A DNA stretch of 64,000 nucleotides from Pigmentiphaga sp. NML080357 (GCF_002188465.1 NZ_NINW01000048.1:1-64000); one strand, 5' to 3'; numbered from the stretch's first letter, positions 44,322 to 53,649 are shown. Notes: a model not told the origin generated them from the letters alone. Made by a program: numbers and translations.

Positions 44322-45190
44322 CGCGCCGCCCTCCCGAACAGGCCGGTGGGCCGCACCAGCAGCACCAGCAGGAACACGCCGTAGGTCACGGCGATGGTCA
44401 GGCCGGGGTCGACATAGGTGGCGATGAAAGACTCGGCCACGCCCAGCAGCAGGCCGGCCACCAGGGCGCCCAGGACGTTGCCCACGCCCCCCATGATGAT
44501 CACGATCAATGCCTTCATCGTGAAGATCACGCCCATGTTGGCGTTGAACGTCAGGAACATGCTGACCAGCACGCCGCCGGCGGCCGCCAGCGCGCCGCCC
44601 GCGGCGAAGGCCAGTGCCGCGGCCCAGCGCACGTCGATCGCGACGAGGCGGGCGGCGACGGGATCGACCGCCACCGCGCGGATGGCCGTGCCCAGCCGCG
44701 TCCGAGTCAGCGCCAGGTAGAAGCCTATGCCGAACACCGCCGCGAAGGAGAGCGCCAGCAGCCTGTTCAGGGCCACCACCGAATCGAGGATGCGCACGGG
44801 TTCATTGAGATAGGAGTAGCTGTGGTAGTTACCGCCGAAAATGACCTGCATCACGCCCTGCACGATGAACAGGAGGCCGAAGGTGGCGAGGATGCTGTCG
44901 ACCTCCAGCGCCGCCCGCGTCTTGGCGCGCTTGACCAGCGGCGTGAGCAGGAAGCGGTAGACCAGCCAATTGAGCGCGAATGCGGCCGGGACGATGATCA
45001 GCAGCCCCCACAGCGGGGTAACCTGGAACGAAAGCATCAGCAGGTAGGCGCAGAAGGCCGCGGCGACGAGAAACTCGCCATAGGCCAGATTCATGATGCG
45101 CGAGACGCCGTACTGGAGCGTGAGCCCCATGGCGACGAGCGCGTACATGCCTCCCAGCGTGATGCCGGAGAAAAGTGCATCGATGAACAT
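44318..45190 (-). CDS. livH: ABC permease LivH (cluster 3)
   Basis: The 290-residue membrane protein starts MFIDALFSGITLGGMYALVA and has RIMNLAYGEFLV, which corresponds to the conserved N-hAHGE part of LivH. It lies 55 bases behind the binding-protein gene. The initiator ATG gives the canonical N-terminus; the longer upstream frame is not needed. Confidence 0.88.
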   Translation of the reverse strand: MFIDALFSGITLGGMYALVAMGLTLQYGVSRIMNLAYGEFLVAAAFCAYLLMLSFQVTPLWGLLIIVPAAFALNWLVYRFLLTPLVKRAKTRAALEVDSILATFGLLFIVQGVMQVIFGGNYHSYSYLNEPVRILDSVVALNRLLALSFAAVFGIGFYLALTRTRLGTAIRAVAVDPVAARLVAIDVRWAAALAFAAGGALAAAGGVLVSMFLTFNANMGVIFTMKALIVIIMGGVGNVLGALVAGLLLGVAESFIATYVDPGLTIAVTYGVFLLVLLVRPTGLFGRAAR

Positions 45191-45245
45191 ACGGAATTCC
45201 TGTCGCTCGCCGCCCGGCTGCAAAGGCCGGACGGCGGTTTAGGGG

Positions 45246-46475
45246 TCAGCGCGCGGCGGCGGGCTGCCAGGCGGGCTTGGGGAAGACCAGCTTGGCGGCG
45301 CCGGCGTGGTCGGCGGGTTCCACGCCGACGAACTCGCCGTTCTGCCATTGGCCCAGGGTCCAGACGTTGGGCATCATGTGGTTCTTGAGGTTGATGCGCC
45401 CCAGCACGGTATCGAACTCCTCGCTGGCGATCTTGGCGGATACCGCCTTGCGATCCAGCGTTCCCGCTTTTTCGATGGCCTGTTGCAGCACTTGCAGCCC
45501 CGCATAGGTGACCAGGCTGGCCCAGCGGTCGGGTTCGGCGCCCGTCACTTCCTTGTGGCGCTGGATGTAGGCCTTGACCGCGGGGCTGTTGGCATCGATG
45601 CCGCCCAGGCTCGCCACGCCTTCGACGTTCTGGCCGAAGCGGTTCTTGTACAAGGGGAAGGCGGTGCCCACGCCGGTGTAGAACACCTTGGGATTGAAGC
45701 CGAGCAACCGTGCCTGGTCGGTAATCGCCATGGTGTCGGGCGGATAGCTGAACGCGATGAAGACGTCGGGATTCAGGTTCTTGACCTCGGTCACGATGGG
45801 TGCCAGGTCCTGCGTGCCCACAGGATAGGTCTTGGCGTAGGAGACCTTGAAGCCCGCTTTCTTGAAGGCGGCGCGCGCGGCGGTGGCAAGTTCGATGCCA
45901 AAGCCGTCGGCGATGGAAACCATGGCGACGGAATCGCCGATCTTGCCTGCCTTGCGCAGGCTGGCGAGCTGGTCGACCAGCGCTTCGGCGTACTGCGAGC
46001 CGGTGCCCAGCAGCCAGTAGCTGTTGGGCCAGCGCTTGGCCAGCTCGGGCGCGCGCTCGGTCACGGCGGATCCGGCCAGCAGCGGATAGCCGTAGCGGTG
46101 GAACGTCGGGGCGACCGCCAGATTCATGGCGGTCGACCACGGCGGCAGCAGGAAGTCGACCTTGTCCTGGGTGATCAGCCGCTCGACGGCGCGCACGACG
46201 TCCTCGGAACTGGAGCGGTCGTCGTACTCGATGACCTTGATGGGCAACCGCTTGCCGCCGACCAGCAAGCCGCCCGCCGCATTGACCTCGTGGACCCACA
46301 GTTTGTAGTTGGGAATCGTGGTGATGCCCGTGCCGCCGGCATTGACGCCGGTCTTGGAGACCGCATAGCCGATCGTGACGGCATCCTGGGCGGCAGCCGG
46401 GGGAGCGAGCGAGAAGGCCGAGAGTGCCGCGGCCGCGCCCAGCAGGCGCAGGGACTTCAGGGACGAGGTGAGCAT
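45246..46475 (-). CDS. Periplasmic substrate-binding protein (cluster 3)
   Basis: The 409-residue protein has a Sec signal ending APPAAA and the mature start QDAVTIGYAVSKTGVNAGGT. It belongs to the type I binding proteins of the HAAT family, but the ligand part (LLPPWSTAMNLAVAPTFHRY) is unlike LivK/LivJ and more like proteins for aromatic or amide compounds. It opens the operon and has CAGGAGACAACC before ATG. A divergent AraC gene lies 149 bases away and probably controls this operon. Confidence 0.85.
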   Translation of the reverse strand: MLTSSLKSLRLLGAAAALSAFSLAPPAAAQDAVTIGYAVSKTGVNAGGTGITTIPNYKLWVHEVNAAGGLLVGGKRLPIKVIEYDDRSSSEDVVRAVERLITQDKVDFLLPPWSTAMNLAVAPTFHRYGYPLLAGSAVTERAPELAKRWPNSYWLLGTGSQYAEALVDQLASLRKAGKIGDSVAMVSIADGFGIELATAARAAFKKAGFKVSYAKTYPVGTQDLAPIVTEVKNLNPDVFIAFSYPPDTMAITDQARLLGFNPKVFYTGVGTAFPLYKNRFGQNVEGVASLGGIDANSPAVKAYIQRHKEVTGAEPDRWASLVTYAGLQVLQQAIEKAGTLDRKAVSAKIASEEFDTVLGRINLKNHMMPNVWTLGQWQNGEFVGVEPADHAGAAKLVFPKPAWQPAAAR

Positions 46476-46624
46476 GGTTGTCTCCTGGTTATTTTGTAAC
46501 AATCGCAGAGTTTTGTTGTAGCGACCTGCAGATTCTGGCCAGGGGACAAGGCCGTGTAAAGTTGCAGGCATTGACTAATTCGGACGAATACTTGCACTTT
46601 TCCGCGGACCTTCTCAGGAGCAAC

Positions 46625-47551
46625 ATGACGACTTCCCTCCCACCCGCCCCCGCGGGGCATGCGGACGCCGGCGACACGCCGCTGGCCACGCTGATCGACG
46701 GCGAATCGATGGTGCCCGCGCTGGCGCCTCGCGAGTGGGTGGTCGAGGCCGCGCGGCGCCAGGGCCGCAGCCACGCGTTGCTGCTGACCTCCGGCAAAGG
46801 GCTCGCGGTCCTGCGGCACGGCCAGCTCGCGCTGCGGGCGCCGTGCCTGGCGTGGCTGCCGCCGGGCATGGCGCAGTCGGTCCGGCTGGAGGCGGGCGGC
46901 GCGGGATACATGCTGTCGGCTGCCGAAGAACTGGTGTCGCGCGCATCTTCGGCCAGCCAGCATGCCGCGGCCCTGCGCAATGTGGCGGACCGGCTGCTGC
47001 ACATCGGCCCGGATGAAATGACTTCCGGCGTGGACATGCTGCGCCCGGTGTTCGAGGCGGTGAACCACGAACTGCGCCAGGGTGCCAAGGGCGCGGCCGG
47101 CATTGTGGCCGCCTACCTCGCCATCGTCCTGACCCACCTATGGCGCATGAGCGACATCGATCCGGAAGCGCCCACCGGGGATCGGCCCGGTTCGGTCGTG
47201 TTCCAGCGCTTCCTGCGGGTGGTGGAGCTGCACTTTCGCGAGCACTGGCCCATCTCCCGCTATGCCCGCACCCTGGGCGTGACCGAACGGCGGCTGCATG
47301 CGGCGGCCATGCGCAGCGCCGGGTGCGGTCCCCTGGCAGTGGTGCACGGGCGCCTGTTGCAAGAGGCGCGGGTGCGACTGCAGCAGTCTCCGCTGCCGGT
47401 GGCGCAGGTGGCCTATGGACTGGGATTTCGCGACACCGCGCACTTCAATCGCTTCTTCAAGCGCCACATGGGCGAGCCGCCCGGCAGCTACCGGCGGCGC
47501 ATGCTGGAATCGGCGGCCCGCGAGGACCTGACGTATTCGGCTTGGCCGTAG
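46625..47551 (+). CDS. AraC-family transcriptional regulator
   Basis: The 308-residue protein has an N-terminal cupin-like sensor part (WVVEAARRQGRSHALLLTSG) and a C-terminal AraC helix-turn-helix pair (FREHWPISRYARTLGVTERR and QVAYGLGFRDTAHFNRFFKR). It starts at ATG after CAGGAG. It is divergent from the third Liv operon with the aldehyde dehydrogenase, so it is the likely activator of that operon in the presence of its substrate. Confidence 0.88.
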   Translation: MTTSLPPAPAGHADAGDTPLATLIDGESMVPALAPREWVVEAARRQGRSHALLLTSGKGLAVLRHGQLALRAPCLAWLPPGMAQSVRLEAGGAGYMLSAAEELVSRASSASQHAAALRNVADRLLHIGPDEMTSGVDMLRPVFEAVNHELRQGAKGAAGIVAAYLAIVLTHLWRMSDIDPEAPTGDRPGSVVFQRFLRVVELHFREHWPISRYARTLGVTERRLHAAAMRSAGCGPLAVVHGRLLQEARVRLQQSPLPVAQVAYGLGFRDTAHFNRFFKRHMGEPPGSYRRRMLESAAREDLTYSAWP

Positions 47552-47552
47552 A

Positions 47553-47636
47553 GGCCCCCCCTACGCCCTTACGGGCGCCCCCCAGGGGGCGATGCGGGTG
47601 GACCGGCGGAGCCGGATCCACCGCATCCTGGGTCTA
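47553..47636 (-). repeat. GC-rich interspersed repeat, copy 2 (inverted)
   Basis: This copy reads in the opposite sense (CCCCCCCTACGCCCTTACGG at its left end, GCATCCTGGGTC at its right end). It forms an inverted pair with the copy that begins 85 bases later. The middle part is more diverged from the consensus than the other copies. Confidence 0.75.
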
Positions 47637-47720
47637 GGGCCGTTGTCTTGGGGTGGGGCGCCTGTGCTTCGCTGGCTGCCAGCGGTAGCAACGGTGCCGC
47701 AACCCAAGAAAGCCGTACTA

Positions 47721-47802
47721 GACCCAGGGCGCCGCGGATCCGGCTTTGCCGGTCCGCCAGCGCCGCCCCCTTGAGGGGGCGCCCGAAGGGCGTAGGGGGT
47801 GG
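47721..47802 (+). repeat. GC-rich interspersed repeat, copy 3 (direct)
   Basis: GACCCAGGGCGCCGCGGATC begins and GGGCGTAGGGGGTG ends this copy. It lies in the 307-base stretch between the AraC gene and a small membrane protein gene; the rest of that stretch shows nothing recognisable. With copy 2 it could fold into a long hairpin. Confidence 0.8.
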
Positions 47803-47858
47803 GCTTCCAGGGGTGGGCTTCCTTTACACTTCCGGCTTATTCCTTGGGTGGGCCTGCC

Positions 47859-48236
47859 GTGAAGTTTTTCGTCGATCGGGATTTGTCGTGGGGGGCGCTG
47901 GCGGGAGCGCTGGGGTTGATGTTCCTGGTGTCCAGCGCCTTGCGCGGGCCTTTGCCGGAGGGGCCGTTCAGCGAGCGGGTGCCGGTGCTGGCGCAGTACG
48001 CGGGGGCGTTTCTGGCGGCTGCGCTGATGGGGGGCTTCATCGTGCTGGTCCTCTGGGGATTCAAGCGGTTTCGCTCGGAACGCTACGAGACGCCGCGCCG
48101 CGATCTGGCGATCGCGGTGTTGCTGATGACGGTCGTGACCTTCCGTCCCGCCCAGGCCGCGGTGCCCTCGCAGCAGGATGCCGTGGCGGCGGTGTCCGCC
48201 GCGCAGGCTGGCGTCCATCTCCCGCCCCGGCCCTGA
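47859..48236 (+). CDS. Small membrane protein of unknown function
   Basis: The 125-residue protein, if read from GTG 47859, starts MKFFVDRDLSWGALAGALGL. It has two clear transmembrane segments (LAGALGLMFLVSSAL and FLAAALMGGFIVLVLWGF) and a third weaker one, then an Ala-rich tail. I do not know the family. The end almost touches the convergent dehydratase gene. The start is not fixed, because the frame is open further upstream into the repeat. Confidence 0.55.
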   Translation: MKFFVDRDLSWGALAGALGLMFLVSSALRGPLPEGPFSERVPVLAQYAGAFLAAALMGGFIVLVLWGFKRFRSERYETPRRDLAIAVLLMTVVTFRPAQAAVPSQQDAVAAVSAAQAGVHLPPRP

Positions 48237-48244
48237 GCCGGCGG

Positions 48245-49222
48245 CTATTCGCCGTAGGCGGAGCGTCCCCGGGCCAGGTGGGGCGCCAGCGCGAACAGGT
48301 CGACGTTGCCGCCGGAGATGATGACGCCCACGCGCTTGCCGCGCACGTCGACCTTGCCCGACAGCAGTGCCGCCGCACCCAGCGCGCCGGTTGGTTCGAG
48401 CACGAATTTCATGCGCTCCATCAGGAAGAACATGGTGCGCAGCAGCTCATCATCGGTAACCGTCAACATGTCGTGGACATAAGACAGGATCAGCGGGAAG
48501 GTGTATTTGCCCGCCGACTGCGTGCGCGCGCCGTCGGCGATGGTGTCCGGATTGTCGACGGTCTGCAGGGTGCCGCTGCGGAAGGAGCGGGTGACATCGT
48601 CGCCGGCGGCCGGCTCGACGCCGACGACCTTGATGCCCGGTGCGCAGCCGCTGGCGGCGATGGCCGAACCCGACAGCAGTCCGCCGCCGCCGCACGGAAC
48701 CAGCAGGTAGTCGAGCGGGCCGGTCTCGCGAAGCAGCTCCAGCGCCGCGGTGCCCTGGCCGGCGATGATGTCGGGATGATCGAACGGCGGAATGGTGGTC
48801 AGGCCCTCGCGAGCGGCCAATTCGGCGGCGATGTCTTCGCGTTTCTGGGTGGCGCGGTCGTAGGTCACGATGCGGGCGCCGTAGCCGCGCGTGGCCTCGA
48901 GCTTCACGCGCGGCGCATCGGTGGGCATCACGATGGTGGCGGCGATGCCCAGCAGACGGCCGGCCAGGGCCACCGCCTGGGCATGGTTGCCCGACGAATA
49001 GGCGACCACGCCGCGCCGGCGCGCTTCGTCCGGCAGGCGGGCGAGGGCGTTGTAGGCGCCGCGGAACTTGAAGGCGCCCATGCGCTGGAAGTTCTCGCAC
49101 TTGAAGAACACGGAGGCACGGGTGCGCGCGTCCACGGCATGCGAGGTCAGCACGGGCGTGCGATGGGCGTGGCCGGCGAGCAGGGCCGCGGCGGCTTCGA
49201 CGGCGTTGAAGGCGACGGACAT
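48245..49222 (-). CDS. Serine/threonine dehydratase family enzyme
   Basis: The 325-residue PLP enzyme has the Schiff-base Lys in MGAFKFRGAYNA (K52), the substrate loop SSGNHAQ and the phosphate loop PCGGGGLLSG. It has no C-terminal ACT domain, as in catabolic threonine/serine dehydratases or serine racemases. It forms a 2-oxo acid and ammonia from Ser or Thr. The alternative, an amino-acid racemase or hydroxyaspartate dehydratase, cannot be ruled out from sequence alone. It stands alone. Confidence 0.85.
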   Translation of the reverse strand: MSVAFNAVEAAAALLAGHAHRTPVLTSHAVDARTRASVFFKCENFQRMGAFKFRGAYNALARLPDEARRRGVVAYSSGNHAQAVALAGRLLGIAATIVMPTDAPRVKLEATRGYGARIVTYDRATQKREDIAAELAAREGLTTIPPFDHPDIIAGQGTAALELLRETGPLDYLLVPCGGGGLLSGSAIAASGCAPGIKVVGVEPAAGDDVTRSFRSGTLQTVDNPDTIADGARTQSAGKYTFPLILSYVHDMLTVTDDELLRTMFFLMERMKFVLEPTGALGAAALLSGKVDVRGKRVGVIISGGNVDLFALAPHLARGRSAYGE

Positions 49223-49350
49223 GGCGTTTCCAGGGTGATTCCCGGCCGGATCCGGCCGACCGTCCAAGCATATACGAAGCCGGCGCCGAGCCGCCGAGGC
49301 GTGGGCGATGGGACGGGCCCGGGACGGCACACTAGGGGTATCCCCCGGTG

Positions 49351-49379
49351 TTGACGCGAATGTTTCCCGCAGCGAAAAT
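49351..49379 (+). promoter_or_regulatory. Possible promoter of the riboswitch-TerC unit
   Basis: TTGACG (49351-49356) is followed after 17 bases by GAAAAT (49374-49379). Transcription would start just before the riboswitch. The -10 hexamer is weak, so this is only a suggestion. Confidence 0.4.
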
Positions 49380-49404
49380 GCCGGCTGACGTACAAACCGT
49401 ATGT

Positions 49405-49528
49405 CCCTCCAAAGGGGAGTAGTTCGAGAGCCTTCCCGGCTCTTTCGCCCGATCGTCAATACGTGGAAGCTCGCTTCCTCCGGTCGTGCGGGTCACCGCC
49501 CGGTGATCGAACAAGACCTTTGCAGCCT
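49405..49528 (+). ncRNA. yybP-ykoY (manganese) riboswitch
   Basis: The conserved yybP-ykoY blocks are present in order: AAAGGGGAGTAG near the 5' end (49411-49422), CGTCAATACG in the middle (49453-49462) and CAAGACCTTTGC near the 3' end (49512-49523). This class binds Mn2+ and controls efflux or metal-homeostasis genes, very often of the TerC family, such as alx of E. coli. It ends about 85 bases before the TerC GTG start, so it may open or hide the ribosome-binding site. Confidence 0.9.
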
Positions 49529-49613
49529 GGCGTCAGGTCCTGCATGGGTGCTCCCGTCCCCCGGTCATTCCTGTTGCCAGCAGAGGTCGACAACTTCTCT
49601 GGAGATATCCCTC

Positions 49614-50336
49614 GTGGAATGGCTTTCGGCTTTTGCCGCAGAAACCTTTACGACACAGTTCCTCTTCGCGCTGGCCTCGATCATCGTGATCGACATCGTG
49701 CTGGCCGGCGACAACGCCATCGTCATCGCGCTCGCCGCGCGCAACCTGCCCCCGGCCCTGCAGAAAAAGGCCATCATCTGGGGGACCGTGGGCGCGATCG
49801 TGGTCCGTACGCTGATGACGCTGGCGGTCGTGTGGCTGCTCAGGATACCGGGCCTGATGCTGGTGGGCGGCCTTGCGCTGCTGTGGATCGCGTATCGCCT
49901 GCTGACTGCCGAGGATGACGGGCACGGCGACGGCGGGGCCAATACCAGCTTCATCGCCGCCATCAAGACCATCGTGATCGCCGACGCCGTCATGGGCGTG
50001 GACAACGTGCTGGCCGTGGCCGGCGCCGCGCACGGCAGCTTCCTGCTGGTGGTGCTGGGCCTGCTGATCAGCGTGCCCATCATGGTCTGGGGCAGCCGCA
50101 TCATCCTGCGCCTGATGGAGCGCTATCCCGTGATCATCTACATCGGCGCGGGCGTGCTGGTGGTGACCGCGGTCAAGATGGTGACGGGCGAGCCGCTGGT
50201 CAAGCCCTGGTTCGAGGCCAACGCCTGGGTGCCGTGGGTGCTCTATCCCCTGGCGCTGGCGGCCATCCTGGGCGGCAGCCGCATGATCATCGGCAACCGC
50301 ATGCGGGCCAAGGAGCCCGAGTCCAGCGCCGCATGA
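49614..50336 (+). CDS. TerC-family membrane protein, riboswitch-controlled
   Basis: The 240-residue protein has about seven transmembrane segments. IDIVLAGDNAIVIALAARN and ADAVMGVDNVLAVAGAAHG carry the Asp residues typical of TerC proteins, which transport or handle Mn2+ and other metals. The GTG start has GGAG 13 bases earlier. The yybP-ykoY riboswitch upstream fits a role in Mn2+ export or metallation of exported proteins. Confidence 0.88.
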   Translation: MEWLSAFAAETFTTQFLFALASIIVIDIVLAGDNAIVIALAARNLPPALQKKAIIWGTVGAIVVRTLMTLAVVWLLRIPGLMLVGGLALLWIAYRLLTAEDDGHGDGGANTSFIAAIKTIVIADAVMGVDNVLAVAGAAHGSFLLVVLGLLISVPIMVWGSRIILRLMERYPVIIYIGAGVLVVTAVKMVTGEPLVKPWFEANAWVPWVLYPLALAAILGGSRMIIGNRMRAKEPESSAA

Positions 50337-50412
50337 TCGCCGTTCCCTGCCGCCAGGCGCGGCGGGGAACAATGCGGCCCGGAACTGGGTTAACCTTGCG
50401 ACTTGACGTCCA

Positions 50413-50468
50413 GGGCGGGAGCTCTCCCGCCCCTAGAACGGCGTCCGGATTGAACCGGACGCCGTTCT
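50413..50468 (+). terminator. Two stacked hairpins after the TerC gene
   Basis: The first hairpin pairs GGGCGGGA with TCCCGCCC around GCTC (50413-50432). The second pairs AGAACGGCGTCCGG with CCGGACGCCGTTCT around ATTGAA (50435-50468). Both are perfect. A T-run is lacking, but the strength and place between two genes support transcript ending or 3'-end protection. Confidence 0.7.
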
Positions 50469-50508
50469 GCTTATCGGGAGGCCGGCGGGCCGCTTTATTC
50501 GAGTGCGC

Positions 50509-52221
50509 ATGACGACGAACGATTCCCTGACCTACATGCCCCGGCCCGGGATGTGGAACTGGCGCAATCTCGCTTTCCGCGGGGCGCTGGTGCTCCTGAC
50601 CACTACGCTGCTGATGCTGGACGACTGGATCCAGCAGTGGTTCACGTCGTCCAACCAGGCCGATTTCGAGCTGAACTACTTCGCGGCCCTGTGTGCGTTC
50701 AATCTCGGCCTGTGGCTGTCGGGCAGCCGGGTTTTCGTCTCCTGCATCCTGGCGCTGCTGGCCGGCATGGAACTGGTGCAGTTGAGCCATATTTCGTACG
50801 CCGGGCGGCCGCTCGATCCCGTCGTGCTGGCCAGCCTGTTCTCGGAATTCCACGACGTGCAGCAGGTGGCGCTGGCCGAGTTCGGCGACCATGCCCACGT
50901 GCTGTTCGCCGTACTGGCGCCTTACCTGACTGCGTGGTGGCTGTTCATGGCCTGCATGCAGTCCGACGTGCGGCGCTGGCAGCGCACCCTGGGCCTGCTG
51001 CTGGTGGCGGCGGGCCTGCTGTCCAAGCCGTACCGCGCCACCTACCGCGACCTGAACGCCTTCCTGCCCGGGCCCACACGCAGCGGCCTGCACAATTCGC
51101 TCAATACCTTCAGTTTCTTCCTGGTGCACAACGTCCTGCGCGACGGCGCCCATGCCGCGCCGGCCCCCGGCGCGGCGCCGCCCGCGGTCTCGCCGGTCGC
51201 TTCCGACACCCGGCACGTGTGGCTGTTCGTGGCCGATTCGCTGCGCAGCGAACACCTGGGCATCATGGGGTACGAACGGGATACGACGCCTCGCCTGGCG
51301 CGGCGCATGGAAGAAGGGTTGATCGCGCGCCACGGTGTGGCGGCGGCGGTGTCCACGGCGGCCAGCATGCCGCTGATCCTGAACGCCGTGCGCGAGCCGG
51401 GGCAACTGGGGCAGATAAGAGGGCTTTCCACCAATCTCTTCAAGTTCGCCAAGGAGGCGGGCTTCAAGACCTACTGGATCTCGTCCCAGGAGTCCAAGCT
51501 GCTCAATGACGTCGGCAGCCGCTACGTCGACGTGTCGATCACCCGCGAAGACGAACCCCAGCGTTTCCTGAACCAGGGCGACGAAACCCTCTTGTCGTTG
51601 CTCAAAGAGCAGAAATGGCCGGAAAAGACCTTCGTCGTGGTCTTGCTGCGTTCGGTCCATGCTCCCTACGAGGCCAACTACCAGCACGCCCGCGACCGCT
51701 TCGCCCGCTGGCCCGACGGCGGCGACTTGCCGCGCGAAGTGCGCATGCGCAATGCCTACGACAATTCGGTGCTGTACCTCGATGCGCTGCTGGACCGGAT
51801 GCTGGACGAGTTCGACAAGCTGCCCGGCCAGCGCCACCTGGCCATTACCGGCGACCACGGGCAATTGCTGGGAGCCCGGGGCCTGTGGGGGCACAACGTC
51901 CTGGAGCCCGAAGTGGCGGACGTGCCGGTGCTGGCCTGGAGCCGCGACGCGCCGCCGTCCGCGTCGGCGCCCATGGCGCAGCAGCGCTGGATCAGCCATT
52001 TCGAGATGTCGCGGTGGCTCGCCGGCCTCCTGGGGCGCGACATCCAGTCGCCTTCGGCCATCGAAGGCGTGCATTACGTGCAGGGTAAGAACCTGTATGG
52101 CGCCAATACCTTCAGGGAAGTGCACGAGGGCGTGGCGCTGGAGTTCTCGGACGTCGTCCCGGTCGGCCACAGCCTGCCGGTCCGCCCCTACGATCCGGTC
52201 CGCTCGGTGGTCGCACGCTGA
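50509..52221 (+). CDS. Sulfatase-fold membrane enzyme (phosphoethanolamine-transferase-like)
   Basis: The 570-residue protein has four to five N-terminal transmembrane segments and then a periplasmic alkaline-phosphatase/sulfatase-fold domain (from about residue 230). VWLFVADSLRSEHLGIMGYE, HAPYEANY and AITGDHGQLLGARGLWGHN give the metal-binding frame of the family, but the nucleophile position reads STAASMPL. It resembles lipid A or glucan phosphoethanolamine transferases (EptA/CptA/OpgE type). The GTG at 50503 is also possible as start. Confidence 0.75.
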   Translation: MTTNDSLTYMPRPGMWNWRNLAFRGALVLLTTTLLMLDDWIQQWFTSSNQADFELNYFAALCAFNLGLWLSGSRVFVSCILALLAGMELVQLSHISYAGRPLDPVVLASLFSEFHDVQQVALAEFGDHAHVLFAVLAPYLTAWWLFMACMQSDVRRWQRTLGLLLVAAGLLSKPYRATYRDLNAFLPGPTRSGLHNSLNTFSFFLVHNVLRDGAHAAPAPGAAPPAVSPVASDTRHVWLFVADSLRSEHLGIMGYERDTTPRLARRMEEGLIARHGVAAAVSTAASMPLILNAVREPGQLGQIRGLSTNLFKFAKEAGFKTYWISSQESKLLNDVGSRYVDVSITREDEPQRFLNQGDETLLSLLKEQKWPEKTFVVVLLRSVHAPYEANYQHARDRFARWPDGGDLPREVRMRNAYDNSVLYLDALLDRMLDEFDKLPGQRHLAITGDHGQLLGARGLWGHNVLEPEVADVPVLAWSRDAPPSASAPMAQQRWISHFEMSRWLAGLLGRDIQSPSAIEGVHYVQGKNLYGANTFREVHEGVALEFSDVVPVGHSLPVRPYDPVRSVVAR

Positions 52222-52245
52222 CCGCGCGGCTTGCCGGATGCCCTC

Positions 52246-53643
52246 ATGTCCGCCCCCCAGGAATCCTCGTCCCCCTTCGAGCTCATGACCGGCCGCAACG
52301 CGCTGCGCTCGCTGGCGCTGGCCGGCGGCGTGGCGCTGCACGCGATCAACGTCTACGTGGTCACCACGATCATGCCCACCATCGTGCGCAGCATCGGCGG
52401 CCTGACCTACTACGCGTGGAGCACGACACTGTTCGTGGTGGCTTCCATCCTCGGCTCGGCCTTGTCCTACCGGCTCATCGACCGCCTGGGGCCGCGCCGC
52501 GCCTACCTGTCGGCGCTGGGACTGTTCTGCGCCGGCTCGCTGATCTGCGCCAGCGCGCCCGCCATGTGGTGGCTGCTGGCGGGGCGCACCGTCCAGGGGC
52601 TTGCCGGCGGGGTATTGCTGGCCTTGTCGTATGCGCTGATCCGGATGGTGTACGAACCGCGGCTATGGGCGCGCGCGCTGGCCTTCGTGTCGGCGATGTG
52701 GGGCGTCGCCACCTTGTCCGGCCCGGCGCTGGGCGGGTTGTTCGCCACGCTGGGCTGGTGGCGGCCGGCGTTCCTCTCGTTGTTGCCGGTGGCCGCCGCA
52801 CTGGCGGCCATCGTGCATCGCCTGGTGCCGGCCAGCGCGCCGGTGTCCTCGTCCGCGACCGGCGTGCCATGGGGCAAGCTCGGCATGCTCGCATGCTCGG
52901 TCCTGGCTATTTCCGTGGGCAGCCTGTCCACCCGGTTGTCGTGGAATGCAGCCGGCTTGGCGACCGGACTGGCCCTGGTGGCATGGATGGCGCGGCTGGA
53001 CCTGCGCGGCACGTCGCCGCTGCTGCCCACGGGCGCCTATTCGCCGCGCACGATCCTGGGCGCCTGCTACCTCACGATGGCGATGCTCGTCGTCGGCCTG
53101 ACTAGCGAAATCTTCGTACCGTATTTCCTGCAAGCCATCCACGGCCAGACGCCGCTGGCCGCCGGTTACCTGACCGCCGTCATGGCGGGCGGCTGGACGC
53201 TGGCCTCGCTGATGCTCTCGGGCCGGACCGGCGACGCCGTGGTGCGGCTGGTGCATGGCGGCCCCCTGGTGACGGCCGCGGGATTGGCTGCGCTGGCCAT
53301 GCTCATGCCCCATCCGGCGGGTGCCTGGGCATTCGCCGCGCTGTGCCTGGCCCTGGCCGGGGTCGGTTTCGGCATAGGCATGTGCTGGTCGCACCTGGTC
53401 ACCCGCGTGTTCCGCTCGGCACCGCCCGGCCAGGAGAACCTCGCATCCGGGGCGGTGACGACCTTGCAGCTCTATGGCATCGCCTTGGGCGCGGCGCTTG
53501 CCGGCATGGTGGCCAACGCGGCGGGCCTGGCCGACCCCGGCGGGCTGGAGGGGGCGCGCACCGCGTCGGCCTGGCTGTTCGGCCTGTTCGCGCTCACGCC
53601 GGCCGTCGCGGCCTGGAGCGCCCGGCGGGCGATGCGGCCCTGA
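52246..53643 (+). CDS. MFS multidrug exporter
   Basis: The 465-residue protein has about 14 transmembrane segments. AINVYVVTTIMPTIVRSIGG and RLIDRLGPRRAYLSALGLFC are the motif C/A region of DHA2-type drug exporters. The family usually uses the proton gradient to export drugs. It starts 24 bases after the sulfatase-fold gene and may be cotranscribed with it. The TTG at 52231 is an alternative start. The substrate is unknown. Confidence 0.82.
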   Translation: MSAPQESSSPFELMTGRNALRSLALAGGVALHAINVYVVTTIMPTIVRSIGGLTYYAWSTTLFVVASILGSALSYRLIDRLGPRRAYLSALGLFCAGSLICASAPAMWWLLAGRTVQGLAGGVLLALSYALIRMVYEPRLWARALAFVSAMWGVATLSGPALGGLFATLGWWRPAFLSLLPVAAALAAIVHRLVPASAPVSSSATGVPWGKLGMLACSVLAISVGSLSTRLSWNAAGLATGLALVAWMARLDLRGTSPLLPTGAYSPRTILGACYLTMAMLVVGLTSEIFVPYFLQAIHGQTPLAAGYLTAVMAGGWTLASLMLSGRTGDAVVRLVHGGPLVTAAGLAALAMLMPHPAGAWAFAALCLALAGVGFGIGMCWSHLVTRVFRSAPPGQENLASGAVTTLQLYGIALGAALAGMVANAAGLADPGGLEGARTASAWLFGLFALTPAVAAWSARRAMRP

Positions 53644-53649
53644 AAGGCG

